Both the position numbers and the translations under genes were made by a program. 12,251 nucleotides of DNA. It comes from Pseudomonadota bacterium (GTDB lineage Bacteria; Pseudomonadota; Gammaproteobacteria; Burkholderiales; Sulfuriferulaceae). This document shows positions 1 through 5,644 of this stretch, piece after piece (position 1 is the first letter of the stretch; each line of letters starts with the position of its first letter). The stretch spans positions 12,863 to 25,113 of the forward strand of contig JAJYGL010000106.1 of NCBI GenBank assembly GCA_021790625.1, read 5' to 3'. The notes beneath the pieces were generated by a model. The model made no database searches, was not told the DNA's origin, and was given only the letters and a program-made list of their open reading frames with translations.

Positions 1-780
1 CGCAGCCAGCGCTATCATGTACCGTTATACCGTGTACCGCCAGATTTGCTGGATGTCGACCTGTCGGCGCAATATCCTGCGCTGAAGGCGTGGCGTTTAC
101 GCGGACGGCTACAGGGAAGACGGATCGTTCCTTATTGGTCACGGGCGCAGATCGAGGGCGCCGGACAACCTTTGGCGGGCAATGAATTGTTGTGGGTCGA
201 TGATGCGTTGGCCGCTTTTTTTCTGCAGATTCAGGGAAGCGGGCAGATTGTGTTGCCAGATGGAGAAACGGTGATGGTAGGGTATGCCGACCAGAATGGT
301 TATCCCTATCAGGCGATTGGTCATGTGTTGGTGGCGCAAGGAGCGTTGCGGGCTGATTCGGTCAACATGGCGTCGATTATGGCCTGGGCGCGGGCGCATC
401 CTGCCCAAGTGCCGGATGTACTGGCACAAAATCCGTCGTATGTGTTTTTTTGCCTGTTGCCGGGCGGTCAACCGCTGGGTGCCATGGGGTTGCCATTGAC
501 GGCAGGTTACAGCATCGCCATTGATCCGCGCGTGCTCCCGTTGGGTGCGCCAGTCTGGCTGGAGACCACGGAGCCAGGCAGCAGCAAGCCTTTGCAGCGT
601 CTGATGCTGGCGCAGGATACGGGCGGGGCGATTCACGGCAATGTACGGGCAGATGTTTTTTGGGGCATGGGTGACCAGGCAGCATCGCTGGCTGGCAATA
701 TGCAGCAGTCTGGGCGTCTGTGGGTCTTGCTGCCCAAAACCATTTCTGACCCGGACAGCTTGTGGCAAGACGTCCATTGA
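1..780 (+). CDS. mltA: Membrane-bound lytic murein transglycosylase A, C-terminal part (5' end outside window)
   Basis: The reading frame is open from base 1 and ends at TGA 778-780, so about 259 C-terminal residues are visible; E. coli MltA has about 365. MltA cleaves the MurNAc-GlcNAc bond of peptidoglycan with formation of 1,6-anhydro-MurNAc and is normally an outer-membrane lipoprotein; the lipobox end lies outside the window. The visible part carries the MltA core stretch FFLQIQGSGQ, followed by a GYADQNGYPY segment. Near the C-terminus is the 3D (DDD) domain with AQDTGGAIHGNVRADVFWG, which matches the region of E. coli MltA holding the catalytic aspartate (DVGGAIKG); here the Asp is that of the QDTGG motif. 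No truncation or frameshift is seen. The gene runs tail to tail with rho, 74 bp apart. Family assignment is firm; substrate specificity is inferred from the family. Confidence 0.97.
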   Translation, partial: RSQRYHVPLYRVPPDLLDVDLSAQYPALKAWRLRGRLQGRRIVPYWSRAQIEGAGQPLAGNELLWVDDALAAFFLQIQGSGQIVLPDGETVMVGYADQNGYPYQAIGHVLVAQGALRADSVNMASIMAWARAHPAQVPDVLAQNPSYVFFCLLPGGQPLGAMGLPLTAGYSIAIDPRVLPLGAPVWLETTEPGSSKPLQRLMLAQDTGGAIHGNVRADVFWGMGDQAASLAGNMQQSGRLWVLLPKTISDPDSLWQDVH

Positions 781-825
781 CACGGGTTGCCAACGGCGGC
801 GTGCTATCTGTATTTCATTCTACCA

Positions 826-841
826 AGTCGCTGTTGCGACT
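826..841. terminator. Hairpin between convergent mltA and rho, possible bidirectional terminator without U tract
   Basis: AGTCGC (826-831), loop TGTT, GCGACT (836-841) form a perfect 6-bp stem in the 74-bp gap between the stop codons of mltA and rho. The position suits a shared terminator. Neither strand has a T run after the stem, so it is not a canonical intrinsic terminator; it could instead act as a 3'-end stabiliser. No better terminator is visible in 781-854. Confidence 0.3.
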
Positions 842-854
842 GTGCGAGGACAGA

Positions 855-2117
855 TCAGCGCCCCGAACGCATGGCGTCGAAAAACTCCGCATTGTTTTTG
901 GTGGCTTTGACTTTGTCGAGCAGGAATTCCATGGCATCCAGGTCGTCCATCGGATAAAGCAGTTTGCGCAGTATCCAGATTTTTTGCAGGACATCGCTCT
1001 TGAGCAGCAACTCTTCCCGGCGGGTGCCGGAGCGGTTGACGTTGATGGCTGGGTATAGGCGTTTTTCTGCCATGCGTCGGTCAAGATGGATTTCCATGTT
1101 GCCGGTGCCTTTGAATTCTTCGAAAATCACATCGTCCATGCGGCTACCCGTATCTACCAGTGCGGTCGCAATGATGGTGAGCGAGCCGCCTTCTTCGATA
1201 TTGCGCGCGGCGCCAAAAAAGCGTTTTGGCCGTTGCAGTGCATTCGCATCTACACCGCCGGTGAGCACTTTGCCGGACGAAGGAATGACGGTGTTGTATG
1301 CACGGGCCAGACGGGTGATGGAATCGAGCAGGATGACCACATCTTTCTTGTGTTCGACCAGCCTTTTGGCTTTTTCGATGACCATCTCGGCGACTTGGAC
1401 GTGGCGGGTGGCGGGTTCGTCAAAAGTGGACGCTACCACTTCGCCGCGAACTGAGCGCATCATTTCGGTGACTTCTTCCGGACGCTCGTCAATCAGCAGC
1501 ACAATCATGATGACGTCGGGGTGGTTGCTGGTAATGGCATGCGCAATGTGTTGCAGCATCACTGTCTTGCCCGATTTCGGGCTGGCGACCAGCAAACCAC
1601 GCTGCCCCTTGCCAATTGGCGCAATCATGTCGATGACCCGGCCGGTGATGTTTTCTTCGGCGCGGATGTCGCGTTCCAGCAGCAATGGGTTGGTGGGATG
1701 TAGTGGTGTGAGGTTTTCAAACAGGATTTTGTTTTTGGCGTTTTCCGGCGGTTCGTTGTTGACGCGGTCCACTTTGACCAGTGCGAAATAGCGTTCCCCT
1801 TCTTTGGGAATGCGGATTTCACCGTCGATGGAATCCCCCGTATGCAGATTGAAGCGACGCACTTGTGAAGGGGAAACATAAATATCGTCAGGGCTGGCCA
1901 GGTAGGATGTGTCAGGTGAGCGCAGAAAGCCAAAGCCGTCCGGCAATACTTCCAGCGTGCCTTCGCCAAAGATGCTGACACCTTTTTTAGCCTGATTTTT
2001 CAACAGGGCAAAGATCAGTTCTTGTTTGCGCAGGCGGTTGGCACCTTCGATGCCATTGGTCGTGGCCATTTCTACCAGTTCGGTAACGTGCAGTTGTTTC
2101 AGGTCGGATAGGTGCAT
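855..2117 (-). CDS. rho: Transcription termination factor Rho
   Basis: This 420-residue protein aligns end to end with E. coli Rho (419 residues). Rho is a hexameric RNA-dependent ATPase/helicase that binds C-rich unstructured RNA and ends transcription. Seen in order: an N-terminal helical region, a cold-shock-like primary RNA-binding domain (residues about 50-115, with DGFGFLRS and the DDIYVSPSQVRRFNL stretch), a Walker A loop GQRGLLVASPKSGKT (about 170-185), a Walker B/catalytic region with LLIDERPEEVTEM, the Q-loop/R-loop stretch SGKVLTGGVDANAL and the arginine-finger part RFFGAARN. The ATG at 2115-2117 is supported by the homologous N-terminus (MHLSDLKQL versus MNLTELKNT in E. coli). The best ribosome-binding site, AGGGG, ends 11 nt upstream and can be masked by a hairpin. 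It lies downstream of trxA. A 275-residue antisense frame inside it is a shadow. Confidence 0.99.
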   Translation of the reverse strand: MHLSDLKQLHVTELVEMATTNGIEGANRLRKQELIFALLKNQAKKGVSIFGEGTLEVLPDGFGFLRSPDTSYLASPDDIYVSPSQVRRFNLHTGDSIDGEIRIPKEGERYFALVKVDRVNNEPPENAKNKILFENLTPLHPTNPLLLERDIRAEENITGRVIDMIAPIGKGQRGLLVASPKSGKTVMLQHIAHAITSNHPDVIMIVLLIDERPEEVTEMMRSVRGEVVASTFDEPATRHVQVAEMVIEKAKRLVEHKKDVVILLDSITRLARAYNTVIPSSGKVLTGGVDANALQRPKRFFGAARNIEEGGSLTIIATALVDTGSRMDDVIFEEFKGTGNMEIHLDRRMAEKRLYPAINVNRSGTRREELLLKSDVLQKIWILRKLLYPMDDLDAMEFLLDKVKATKNNAEFFDAMRSGR

Positions 2118-2263
2118 ACGGGAACATACCCCTGAGGGGGATAAAAAAAACAGGAGGTGCGCCAGACTCGGTGGCGTTCAGGACAGCTGTAACAGATGCT
2201 GGCGGGAGTCCGGGCGCGGGTTGTTATCGGGTGTAAGCCTGACTGTTGTTCAGCTTATCTGAA
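2118..2263 (-). promoter_or_regulatory. rho leader (trxA-rho intercistronic region), probable site of Rho autoregulation
   Basis: These 146 bases separate trxA from rho on the minus strand. In E. coli the equivalent leader mediates autoregulation by Rho-dependent attenuation. Here, read as mRNA, the leader is visibly C-rich over its middle part (around 2230-2155), as expected of a rut-like site. It has a short hairpin CGCCA/TGGCG (2160-2176), a run of eight U (2150-2143), and then CCCC-UCA-GGGG (2140-2129). That last hairpin contains the only reasonable Shine-Dalgarno sequence of rho. The U run starts 9 nt after the CGCCA/TGGCG stem, so it does not make a canonical intrinsic terminator. The regulatory role is inferred from location, composition and the known E. 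coli case. Confidence 0.45.
2129..2140 (-). promoter_or_regulatory. Hairpin masking the rho ribosome-binding site
   Basis: On the minus strand CCCC, loop UCA, GGGG form a tight 4-bp GC stem with one extra C before it. The 3' arm AGGGG is the best Shine-Dalgarno match upstream of rho, 11 nt from its ATG. In the folded state ribosome access would be reduced. The pairing is seen in the sequence; the regulatory effect is inferred. Confidence 0.4.
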
Positions 2264-2590
2264 TCAGATATTGCTGTCAACAAAAGCGGTTAATTGGGAC
2301 TTGGACAAGGCTCCCACCTTGGTGGCTTCTACGCTACCATTTTTAAAAAGCATTAATGTTGGAATGCCACGGATACCATATTTTGGTGGTGTGGCCTGAT
2401 TTTCATCGATATTCAGTTTGGCGACCTTGAGGCGCCCTGCGTATTCTTTGGCTACTTCATCCAGAATGGGGGCAATCATTTTGCAGGGGCCGCACCAGTC
2501 TGCCCAATAATCGACGATGACGGGCAGGGGGGATTGCAGCACTTCCTGTTCAAAGGTGTCATCACTAACGTGAAAAATGTGTTCGCTCAT
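2264..2590 (-). CDS. trxA: Thioredoxin 1
   Basis: A 108-residue cytoplasmic thiol-disulfide oxidoreductase of the expected family length (E. coli TrxA 109 with Met). The active site reads DWCGPC with the redox cysteines at 33 and 36. The cis-proline loop is GIRGIPTLMLF and the buried Asp is in the VIVDYWADWCG strand. It would be reduced by thioredoxin reductase, which is not in this window, and supplies electrons to ribonucleotide reductase, PAPS reductase and methionine sulfoxide reductases. The ATG at 2588-2590 has a good ribosome-binding site, AGAGGA, 4 nt upstream. rho follows 146 bp downstream on the same strand, the usual proteobacterial order. The upstream region carries a 13-bp tandem repeat overlapping a candidate promoter. 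Confidence 0.99.
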   Translation of the reverse strand: MSEHIFHVSDDTFEQEVLQSPLPVIVDYWADWCGPCKMIAPILDEVAKEYAGRLKVAKLNIDENQATPPKYGIRGIPTLMLFKNGSVEATKVGALSKSQLTAFVDSNI

Positions 2591-2658
2591 GGAATCCTCT
2601 TGAATTGACGATTTGAATGGATGATCTGGATTGATGGTGTTACCAACCGGAAAGGGCG

Positions 2659-2687
2659 AGTGTACGTTTATCGGCGTGATTCATCAA
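2659..2687 (-). promoter_or_regulatory. Candidate sigma70 promoter for trxA(-rho)
   Basis: On the minus strand, -35 TTGATG (2687-2682) and -10 TACACT (2664-2659) are separated by exactly 17 bp; each matches the consensus at 4 of 6 positions. A start near 2652 would give a leader of about 60 nt before trxA. The -35 hexamer sits inside the first unit of the 13-bp repeat. This is a pattern-based call only. Confidence 0.4.
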
Positions 2688-2718
2688 TATGGTTCATCAA
2701 CATGGTTCATCGATATGG
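2680..2718. repeat. 13-bp tandem repeat, three near-identical copies
   Basis: The units are TTCATCAATATGG (2680-2692), TTCATCAACATGG (2693-2705) and TTCATCGATATGG (2706-2718), each differing from the next by one or two bases. Two degenerate copies follow (2719-2728 and 2729-2741, the latter TTATCGACATGAA). The first unit overlaps the -35 of the candidate trxA promoter, and the array lies about 75 bp upstream of the bioA -10. Regular short direct repeats at a promoter can be binding sites for a multimeric regulator, or can come from replication slippage; the sequence alone does not decide. They do not resemble a BirA operator. Confidence 0.85.
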
Positions 2719-2791
2719 TTGTTTATGGTTATCGACATGAATATTTGCGATGGTTTTTGTTGGGCGCAAATCTATGGTTTGATACACGGTC

Positions 2792-2800
2792 TGATACAAT
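2792..2800 (+). promoter_or_regulatory. Candidate extended -10 promoter for bioA
   Basis: TGATACAAT at 2792-2800 is a TGn extended -10 element with TACAAT (5 of 6 matches to TATAAT). There is no good -35 at 16-18 bp, which is tolerated by extended -10 promoters. A start near 2807 would give a bioA leader of about 110 nt containing the hairpin at 2871-2886. TGATACA also occurs 12 bp upstream (2780-2786), making a short direct repeat around the site. Confidence 0.35.
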
Positions 2801-2870
2801 GGCGCAATTGTGCCTGACGTTGGCGCAGGATGCAAGTGTCTCTGAGGAAACACCGAATTAATTTCCGTCA

Positions 2871-2886
2871 GGCCGCTGCCGCGGCC
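2871..2886 (+). repeat. GC-rich hairpin in bioA leader
   Basis: GGCCGC (2871-2876), loop TGCC, GCGGCC (2881-2886) form a perfect 6-bp stem, 31 nt before the bioA ATG. No T run follows on either strand, so it is not an intrinsic terminator. It could influence translation of bioA. The structure is seen; any role is unknown. Confidence 0.5.
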
Positions 2887-2917
2887 ATGTGGGAATAGAT
2901 CAGCGCTTCCCTAACGA

Positions 2918-4255
2918 ATGAGGTATGGCTTGGATAGTCTTTCGCAACAACTCTGGCAACGCACACAACAGGTGGTTTGGCATCCTTGTACCCAGATGAA
3001 GCAGCAGCAGGCGATACCACCGCTGGCAGTCGTTCGGGGTGAGGGTATTTGGCTATATGATGGCGATGGCAAGCGTTATCTGGATGCCATTTCATCGTGG
3101 TGGGTCAATCTGTTCGGACACGCCCATCCGGTCATCAATGCTGCATTGCGTGATCAACTGGAACAAATTGCGCATGTGATGCTGGCAGGTTGTACCCATG
3201 AACCGGTGGTCAGGCTGTCGGAACAGTTGACGCGCCTGTCAGGTTTGGCGCACGTTTTTTATGCGTCGGATGGTGCTTCTGCAACGGAAATCGCGTTGAA
3301 AATGAGTTTTCATTATTGGCGAAATGTCGGCAAACCGGATAAAACGCGGTTTGTCAGTCTGCGCAATGGATATCATGGTGAAACGCTGGGTGCGCTGGCG
3401 GTAACGGATGTAGCGATTTTCAAAATGGTTTACGCGCCGTTGCTGCAAAGTTCGTCGCAGGTAATGAGCCCGGATTGGCGGTTGGCGGAAGCCGGCGAAT
3501 CTGCCGAGGCGTATGCCCGGCGAGCCGCGCAGGAATTGGGTGCCTATTTGGCGCAGCATCAGCAAACAGTCGCGGCGGTGATTCTGGAGCCCTTGGTGCA
3601 GTGCGCTGCAGGCATGGCCATGTATCACCCGACATACTTGCGCGAAGTACGAGCGCTGTGCAATCAGTATTCGGTACACTTGATTGCAGATGAAATTGCG
3701 GTCGGCTTCGGCCGTACCGGTACATTGTTTGCCTGTGAGCAAGCCGGCGTCACGCCGGATTTGATGTGTTTGTCCAAAGGTATCACGGCGGGTTATTTGC
3801 CGCTGTCCGCTGTGTTGGCGACCGAAGAGATTTACGCCGCGTTTTATGCTGACGATATGGCGCATGCTTTTTTACATTCGCATTCGTATACCGGTAATCC
3901 ATTGGCTTGCCGCGCCGCCATTGCCAGCCTGGGTTTGTTTGAGAGTGAGCATGTGCTGACGGAAAACCGTCGCCGTGGTGACGTGCTGGATCGTCTGGCC
4001 GAACCATTGCGGCAACATCCCCGGGTACGGCATTTTCGTCGTCTGGGCATGATTTGGGCTTTTGATGTCATGAATGTGGCGCAGGATTTTGCGCAGCAGT
4101 TTTATCGTGCAGCGTTGCAGGAGGGTTTGCTGTTGCGACCGATTGGCAATACGGTTTATTTCATGCCGCCATATATCGTGGAAGAAGCTGATATGGCATA
4201 CCTGATCGCCGGTACGGTCAAAGCGTTGGAGCGGACATTACAGACGACAGGTTAA
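2918..4255 (+). CDS. bioA: Adenosylmethionine-8-amino-7-oxononanoate aminotransferase (DAPA synthase)
   Basis: A class III PLP-dependent aminotransferase of 445 residues that converts 7-keto-8-aminopelargonate to 7,8-diaminopelargonate using S-adenosylmethionine as amino donor, in biotin synthesis in the cytoplasm. Seen: WHPCTQMK (21-28), SSWWVNLFGHAHP (59-71), the PLP phosphate loop SDGASA (117-122), RNGYHGETLGA with the conserved Tyr 152, the PLP Asp in LIADEIAVGFGRTG (Asp 258), the Schiff-base lysine in LSKGIT (Lys 287) and substrate Arg 407 in LLLRPIG. The residue matching E. coli Tyr 17 is Cys 24. ATG 2918 lacks a ribosome-binding site, whereas an in-frame TTG at 2930 has GAGG 6 nt upstream, so the true protein may be 441 residues. 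No other bio gene is nearby. The 3' end overlaps lpxH by 38 bp, tail to tail. Confidence 0.97.
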   Translation: MRYGLDSLSQQLWQRTQQVVWHPCTQMKQQQAIPPLAVVRGEGIWLYDGDGKRYLDAISSWWVNLFGHAHPVINAALRDQLEQIAHVMLAGCTHEPVVRLSEQLTRLSGLAHVFYASDGASATEIALKMSFHYWRNVGKPDKTRFVSLRNGYHGETLGALAVTDVAIFKMVYAPLLQSSSQVMSPDWRLAEAGESAEAYARRAAQELGAYLAQHQQTVAAVILEPLVQCAAGMAMYHPTYLREVRALCNQYSVHLIADEIAVGFGRTGTLFACEQAGVTPDLMCLSKGITAGYLPLSAVLATEEIYAAFYADDMAHAFLHSHSYTGNPLACRAAIASLGLFESEHVLTENRRRGDVLDRLAEPLRQHPRVRHFRRLGMIWAFDVMNVAQDFAQQFYRAALQEGLLLRPIGNTVYFMPPYIVEEADMAYLIAGTVKALERTLQTTG

Positions 4256-5012
4256 GCATGGCGCATCCTTGCTCGTCGCAGCGCAGGTAACCGCTTCGGC
4301 TACCGTGCCAGTCGGGTAATACCCAACGTTCGCAGGCATGACCATCAACAGTGAATATATGGTGTGCGGGGCGGTGGGTATGGCCGTGTATCAGGCGGGG
4401 GTAGTGGTGTTCGCGTAGCAGGGCGGCGACGCTTTGTGGGTTGACGTCCATGATGGCGTCACTTTTTTCGTGGGTCGCAGCCATGCTTTGCTGTCTGGCC
4501 GAGGTCGCGAGTATTGCGCGACTCGCCAATGACTGGACAAGAAATTGCTGTTGCCATGCCGGATTGCGTACCTGGGCGCGAAAGCGTTGATAGGCAATGT
4601 CATCTGTGCAGAGGGTGTCGCCATGCAGCAGCAGGCTGGGCGTGCCACACAGGTCGATGGGGGCGATGTCCGGCAACAGGGTCATATGGCAGCGTTGGCA
4701 GAACGTTTGCTGGAGTAAAAAATCCCGGTTGCCATGTTGTAGCCAGAGTTGTGTGCCCGTATCGCTCAACTGACGTAGCAACTGGCAGACGTGTCGTGCC
4801 AGTTGCCGGTAGGCCATCAGGGCGTTGTCAGGCGTGTTGGCGGGCAGGTCAAGTATGTCGTCACCCAGCCAGTATTCAAACAAATCACCCAATATATACA
4901 GGTGTTGCGCAGACGGGGCGATGTGGGTGACGAACCAGGCAAATTGCTGCACCGTCTCGGGTTGCTGTGGCGAGAGGTGCAGGTCGGCGATGAATAAGCT
5001 GGTCGAGCTCAC
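4218..5012 (-). CDS. lpxH: UDP-2,3-diacylglucosamine pyrophosphohydrolase (lipid A synthesis)
   Basis: A calcineurin-like metallophosphoesterase that hydrolyses UDP-2,3-diacylglucosamine to lipid X plus UMP at the inner face of the cytoplasmic membrane, an essential step of lipid A synthesis. Metal and active-site motifs are all present: DLH (Asp 10, His 12), GDLFEYW (Asp 43), GNRDF (Asn 95), HGD (His 130) and HGHTHRP (His 209, His 211). At 264 residues it is longer than E. coli LpxH (240); part of the surplus, about 14-16 residues, lies between GDLFEYWLGDD and GNRD. The GTG start at 5010-5012 overlaps the ppiB stop as GTGA, which suggests translational coupling; no strong ribosome-binding site is seen. 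The 3' end runs 38 bp into bioA on the opposite strand. The assignment is firm from the motifs. Confidence 0.97.
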   Translation of the reverse strand: MSSTSLFIADLHLSPQQPETVQQFAWFVTHIAPSAQHLYILGDLFEYWLGDDILDLPANTPDNALMAYRQLARHVCQLLRQLSDTGTQLWLQHGNRDFLLQQTFCQRCHMTLLPDIAPIDLCGTPSLLLHGDTLCTDDIAYQRFRAQVRNPAWQQQFLVQSLASRAILATSARQQSMAATHEKSDAIMDVNPQSVAALLREHHYPRLIHGHTHRPAHHIFTVDGHACERWVLPDWHGSRSGYLRCDEQGCAMLNLSSVMSAPTL

Positions 5013-5506
5013 CCGGTGATGACTTCGGCGCGTTCAATGATGACGTCTTCAACGGGGACATCCTGATGTCCGGCACGGCTGCCGGTTTTAACACCCTTGA
5101 TTTTATCAACGATGTCTTGTCCTTCGGTGACGCGGCCAAATACACAGTAACCCCACCCTTGCATATTGGGCGCGGTAAAATTCAGGAAACTGTTGTCTTT
5201 CACGTTGACGAAAAATTGTGCCGTCGCCGAGTGGGGATCGGAGGTGCGGGCCATGGCAACCGTGTAGCGGTCGTTGGTCAGGCCATTGGTAGCTTCATTT
5301 TCGACTGGCGCCTGGGTGGGTTTTTGTTTCATGCCGGGTTCGAAACCACCGCCCTGAATCATGAAGCCGTCGATGACGCGGTGAAAAATGGTGTTGTCGT
5401 AAAAACCGCTGTTGACATAATTCAGAAAATTGGCCACGGTTTTGGGCGCTTTTTCAGTGTCGAGGGTAAGGGTGATGGGACCGAAGTTGGTGTGTAGTCT
5501 GACCAT
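5009..5506 (-). CDS. ppiB: Peptidyl-prolyl cis-trans isomerase B (cyclophilin type, cytoplasmic)
   Basis: A 165-residue cyclophilin that catalyses cis-trans isomerisation of X-Pro bonds during folding. It closely follows E. coli PpiB (164 residues). Seen: FHRVIDGFMIQGG with catalytic Arg 43, the GFEPGMK loop, HSATAQFFVNV, and GWGYCVFG near the C-terminus. It has no signal peptide, so it should act in the cytoplasm. The frame is open upstream to an ATG at 5566, but the start at 5506 is chosen because it matches E. coli PpiB (MVRLHTNFG versus MVTFHTNHG) and has AAGGA 7 nt upstream. In addition, a good promoter occupies the would-be extension. The stop overlaps the lpxH start by 4 nt (GTGA), so the two form a transcription unit. 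Confidence 0.97.
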   Translation of the reverse strand: MVRLHTNFGPITLTLDTEKAPKTVANFLNYVNSGFYDNTIFHRVIDGFMIQGGGFEPGMKQKPTQAPVENEATNGLTNDRYTVAMARTSDPHSATAQFFVNVKDNSFLNFTAPNMQGWGYCVFGRVTEGQDIVDKIKGVKTGSRAGHQDVPVEDVIIERAEVITG

Positions 5507-5536
5507 GGCAATTTCCTTGGAATGAATAAAGTCGGG

Positions 5537-5566
5537 ATTAAAATGAGTCTGAGAGAATGAAGTCAA
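5537..5566 (-). promoter_or_regulatory. Candidate sigma70 promoter for ppiB-lpxH
   Basis: On the minus strand, -35 TTGACT (5566-5561) and -10 TTTAAT (5542-5537) are 18 bp apart; each matches the consensus at 5 of 6 positions. A start near 5530 would give a short leader of about 24 nt before the ppiB ATG. This is the best promoter match noted in the window. It lies in the 138-bp gap after the YkuD gene and suggests ppiB-lpxH can be expressed independently of the two envelope genes upstream. Confidence 0.6.
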
Positions 5567-5644
5567 AAAATCATTGGTTTCTTGGGATATCTGTGTTGCA
5601 CGACGCGGCGAATTTCGATGTGATGGCAGCGCGATTCATGAAAG

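Larger units (their letters stand above)
2591..2917. other. Divergent trxA / bioA intergenic regulatory region
   Basis: These 327 bases hold no convincing gene. From left to right: the trxA ribosome-binding site (2595-2600), a candidate trxA promoter (2659-2687), a 13-bp tandem repeat (2680-2718, with degenerate copies to 2741), a candidate extended -10 promoter for bioA (2792-2800), and a perfect GC hairpin (2871-2886) in the probable bioA leader. A 76-codon frame at 2631-2861 covers the repeats and both promoters and looks non-coding. Confidence 0.7.

Noticed and set aside
964..1791. 275-codon open frame antisense to rho
   Set aside because: It lies wholly inside a highly conserved gene on the other strand, its product is Ser/Arg/Met-rich with no recognisable domain, and it is explained as a shadow of rho codon usage.
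2000..2127. Out-of-frame ATG at 2125-2127 opening a short frame over the rho start
   Set aside because: It sits one base after the GGGG motif, too close for initiation, and the frame is not protein-like.
2160..2176. CGCCA/TGGCG hairpin followed by U8 as an intrinsic terminator between trxA and rho
   Set aside because: The U run begins 9 nt after a 5-bp stem, too far and too weak for a canonical terminator; kept only as part of the leader.
2235..2269. Inverted repeats just after the trxA stop (ATCTGAATCAGAT and a bulged 7-bp stem)
   Set aside because: The short AT-rich palindrome and the bulged stem have no T run on either strand. There is not enough for a terminator call.
2680..2741. Repeats as a BirA (biotin) operator or a CRISPR array
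   Set aside because: No TTGTAAACC / GGTTTACAA dyad is present, and the units abut without spacers.
2631..2861. 76-codon plus-strand frame between trxA and bioA
   Set aside because: It spans the 13-bp repeats and both candidate promoters, has no good ribosome-binding site, and its translation resembles no family I know.
5507..5566. 20-residue N-terminal extension of ppiB
   Set aside because: It covers a strong promoter candidate. The family start and an AAGGA site support the ATG at 5506.
5570..5644. 22-codon frame after the YkuD gene (minus strand)
   Set aside because: It has no ribosome-binding site or family resemblance, and it lies in the gap before the ppiB promoter; chance is the simplest explanation.
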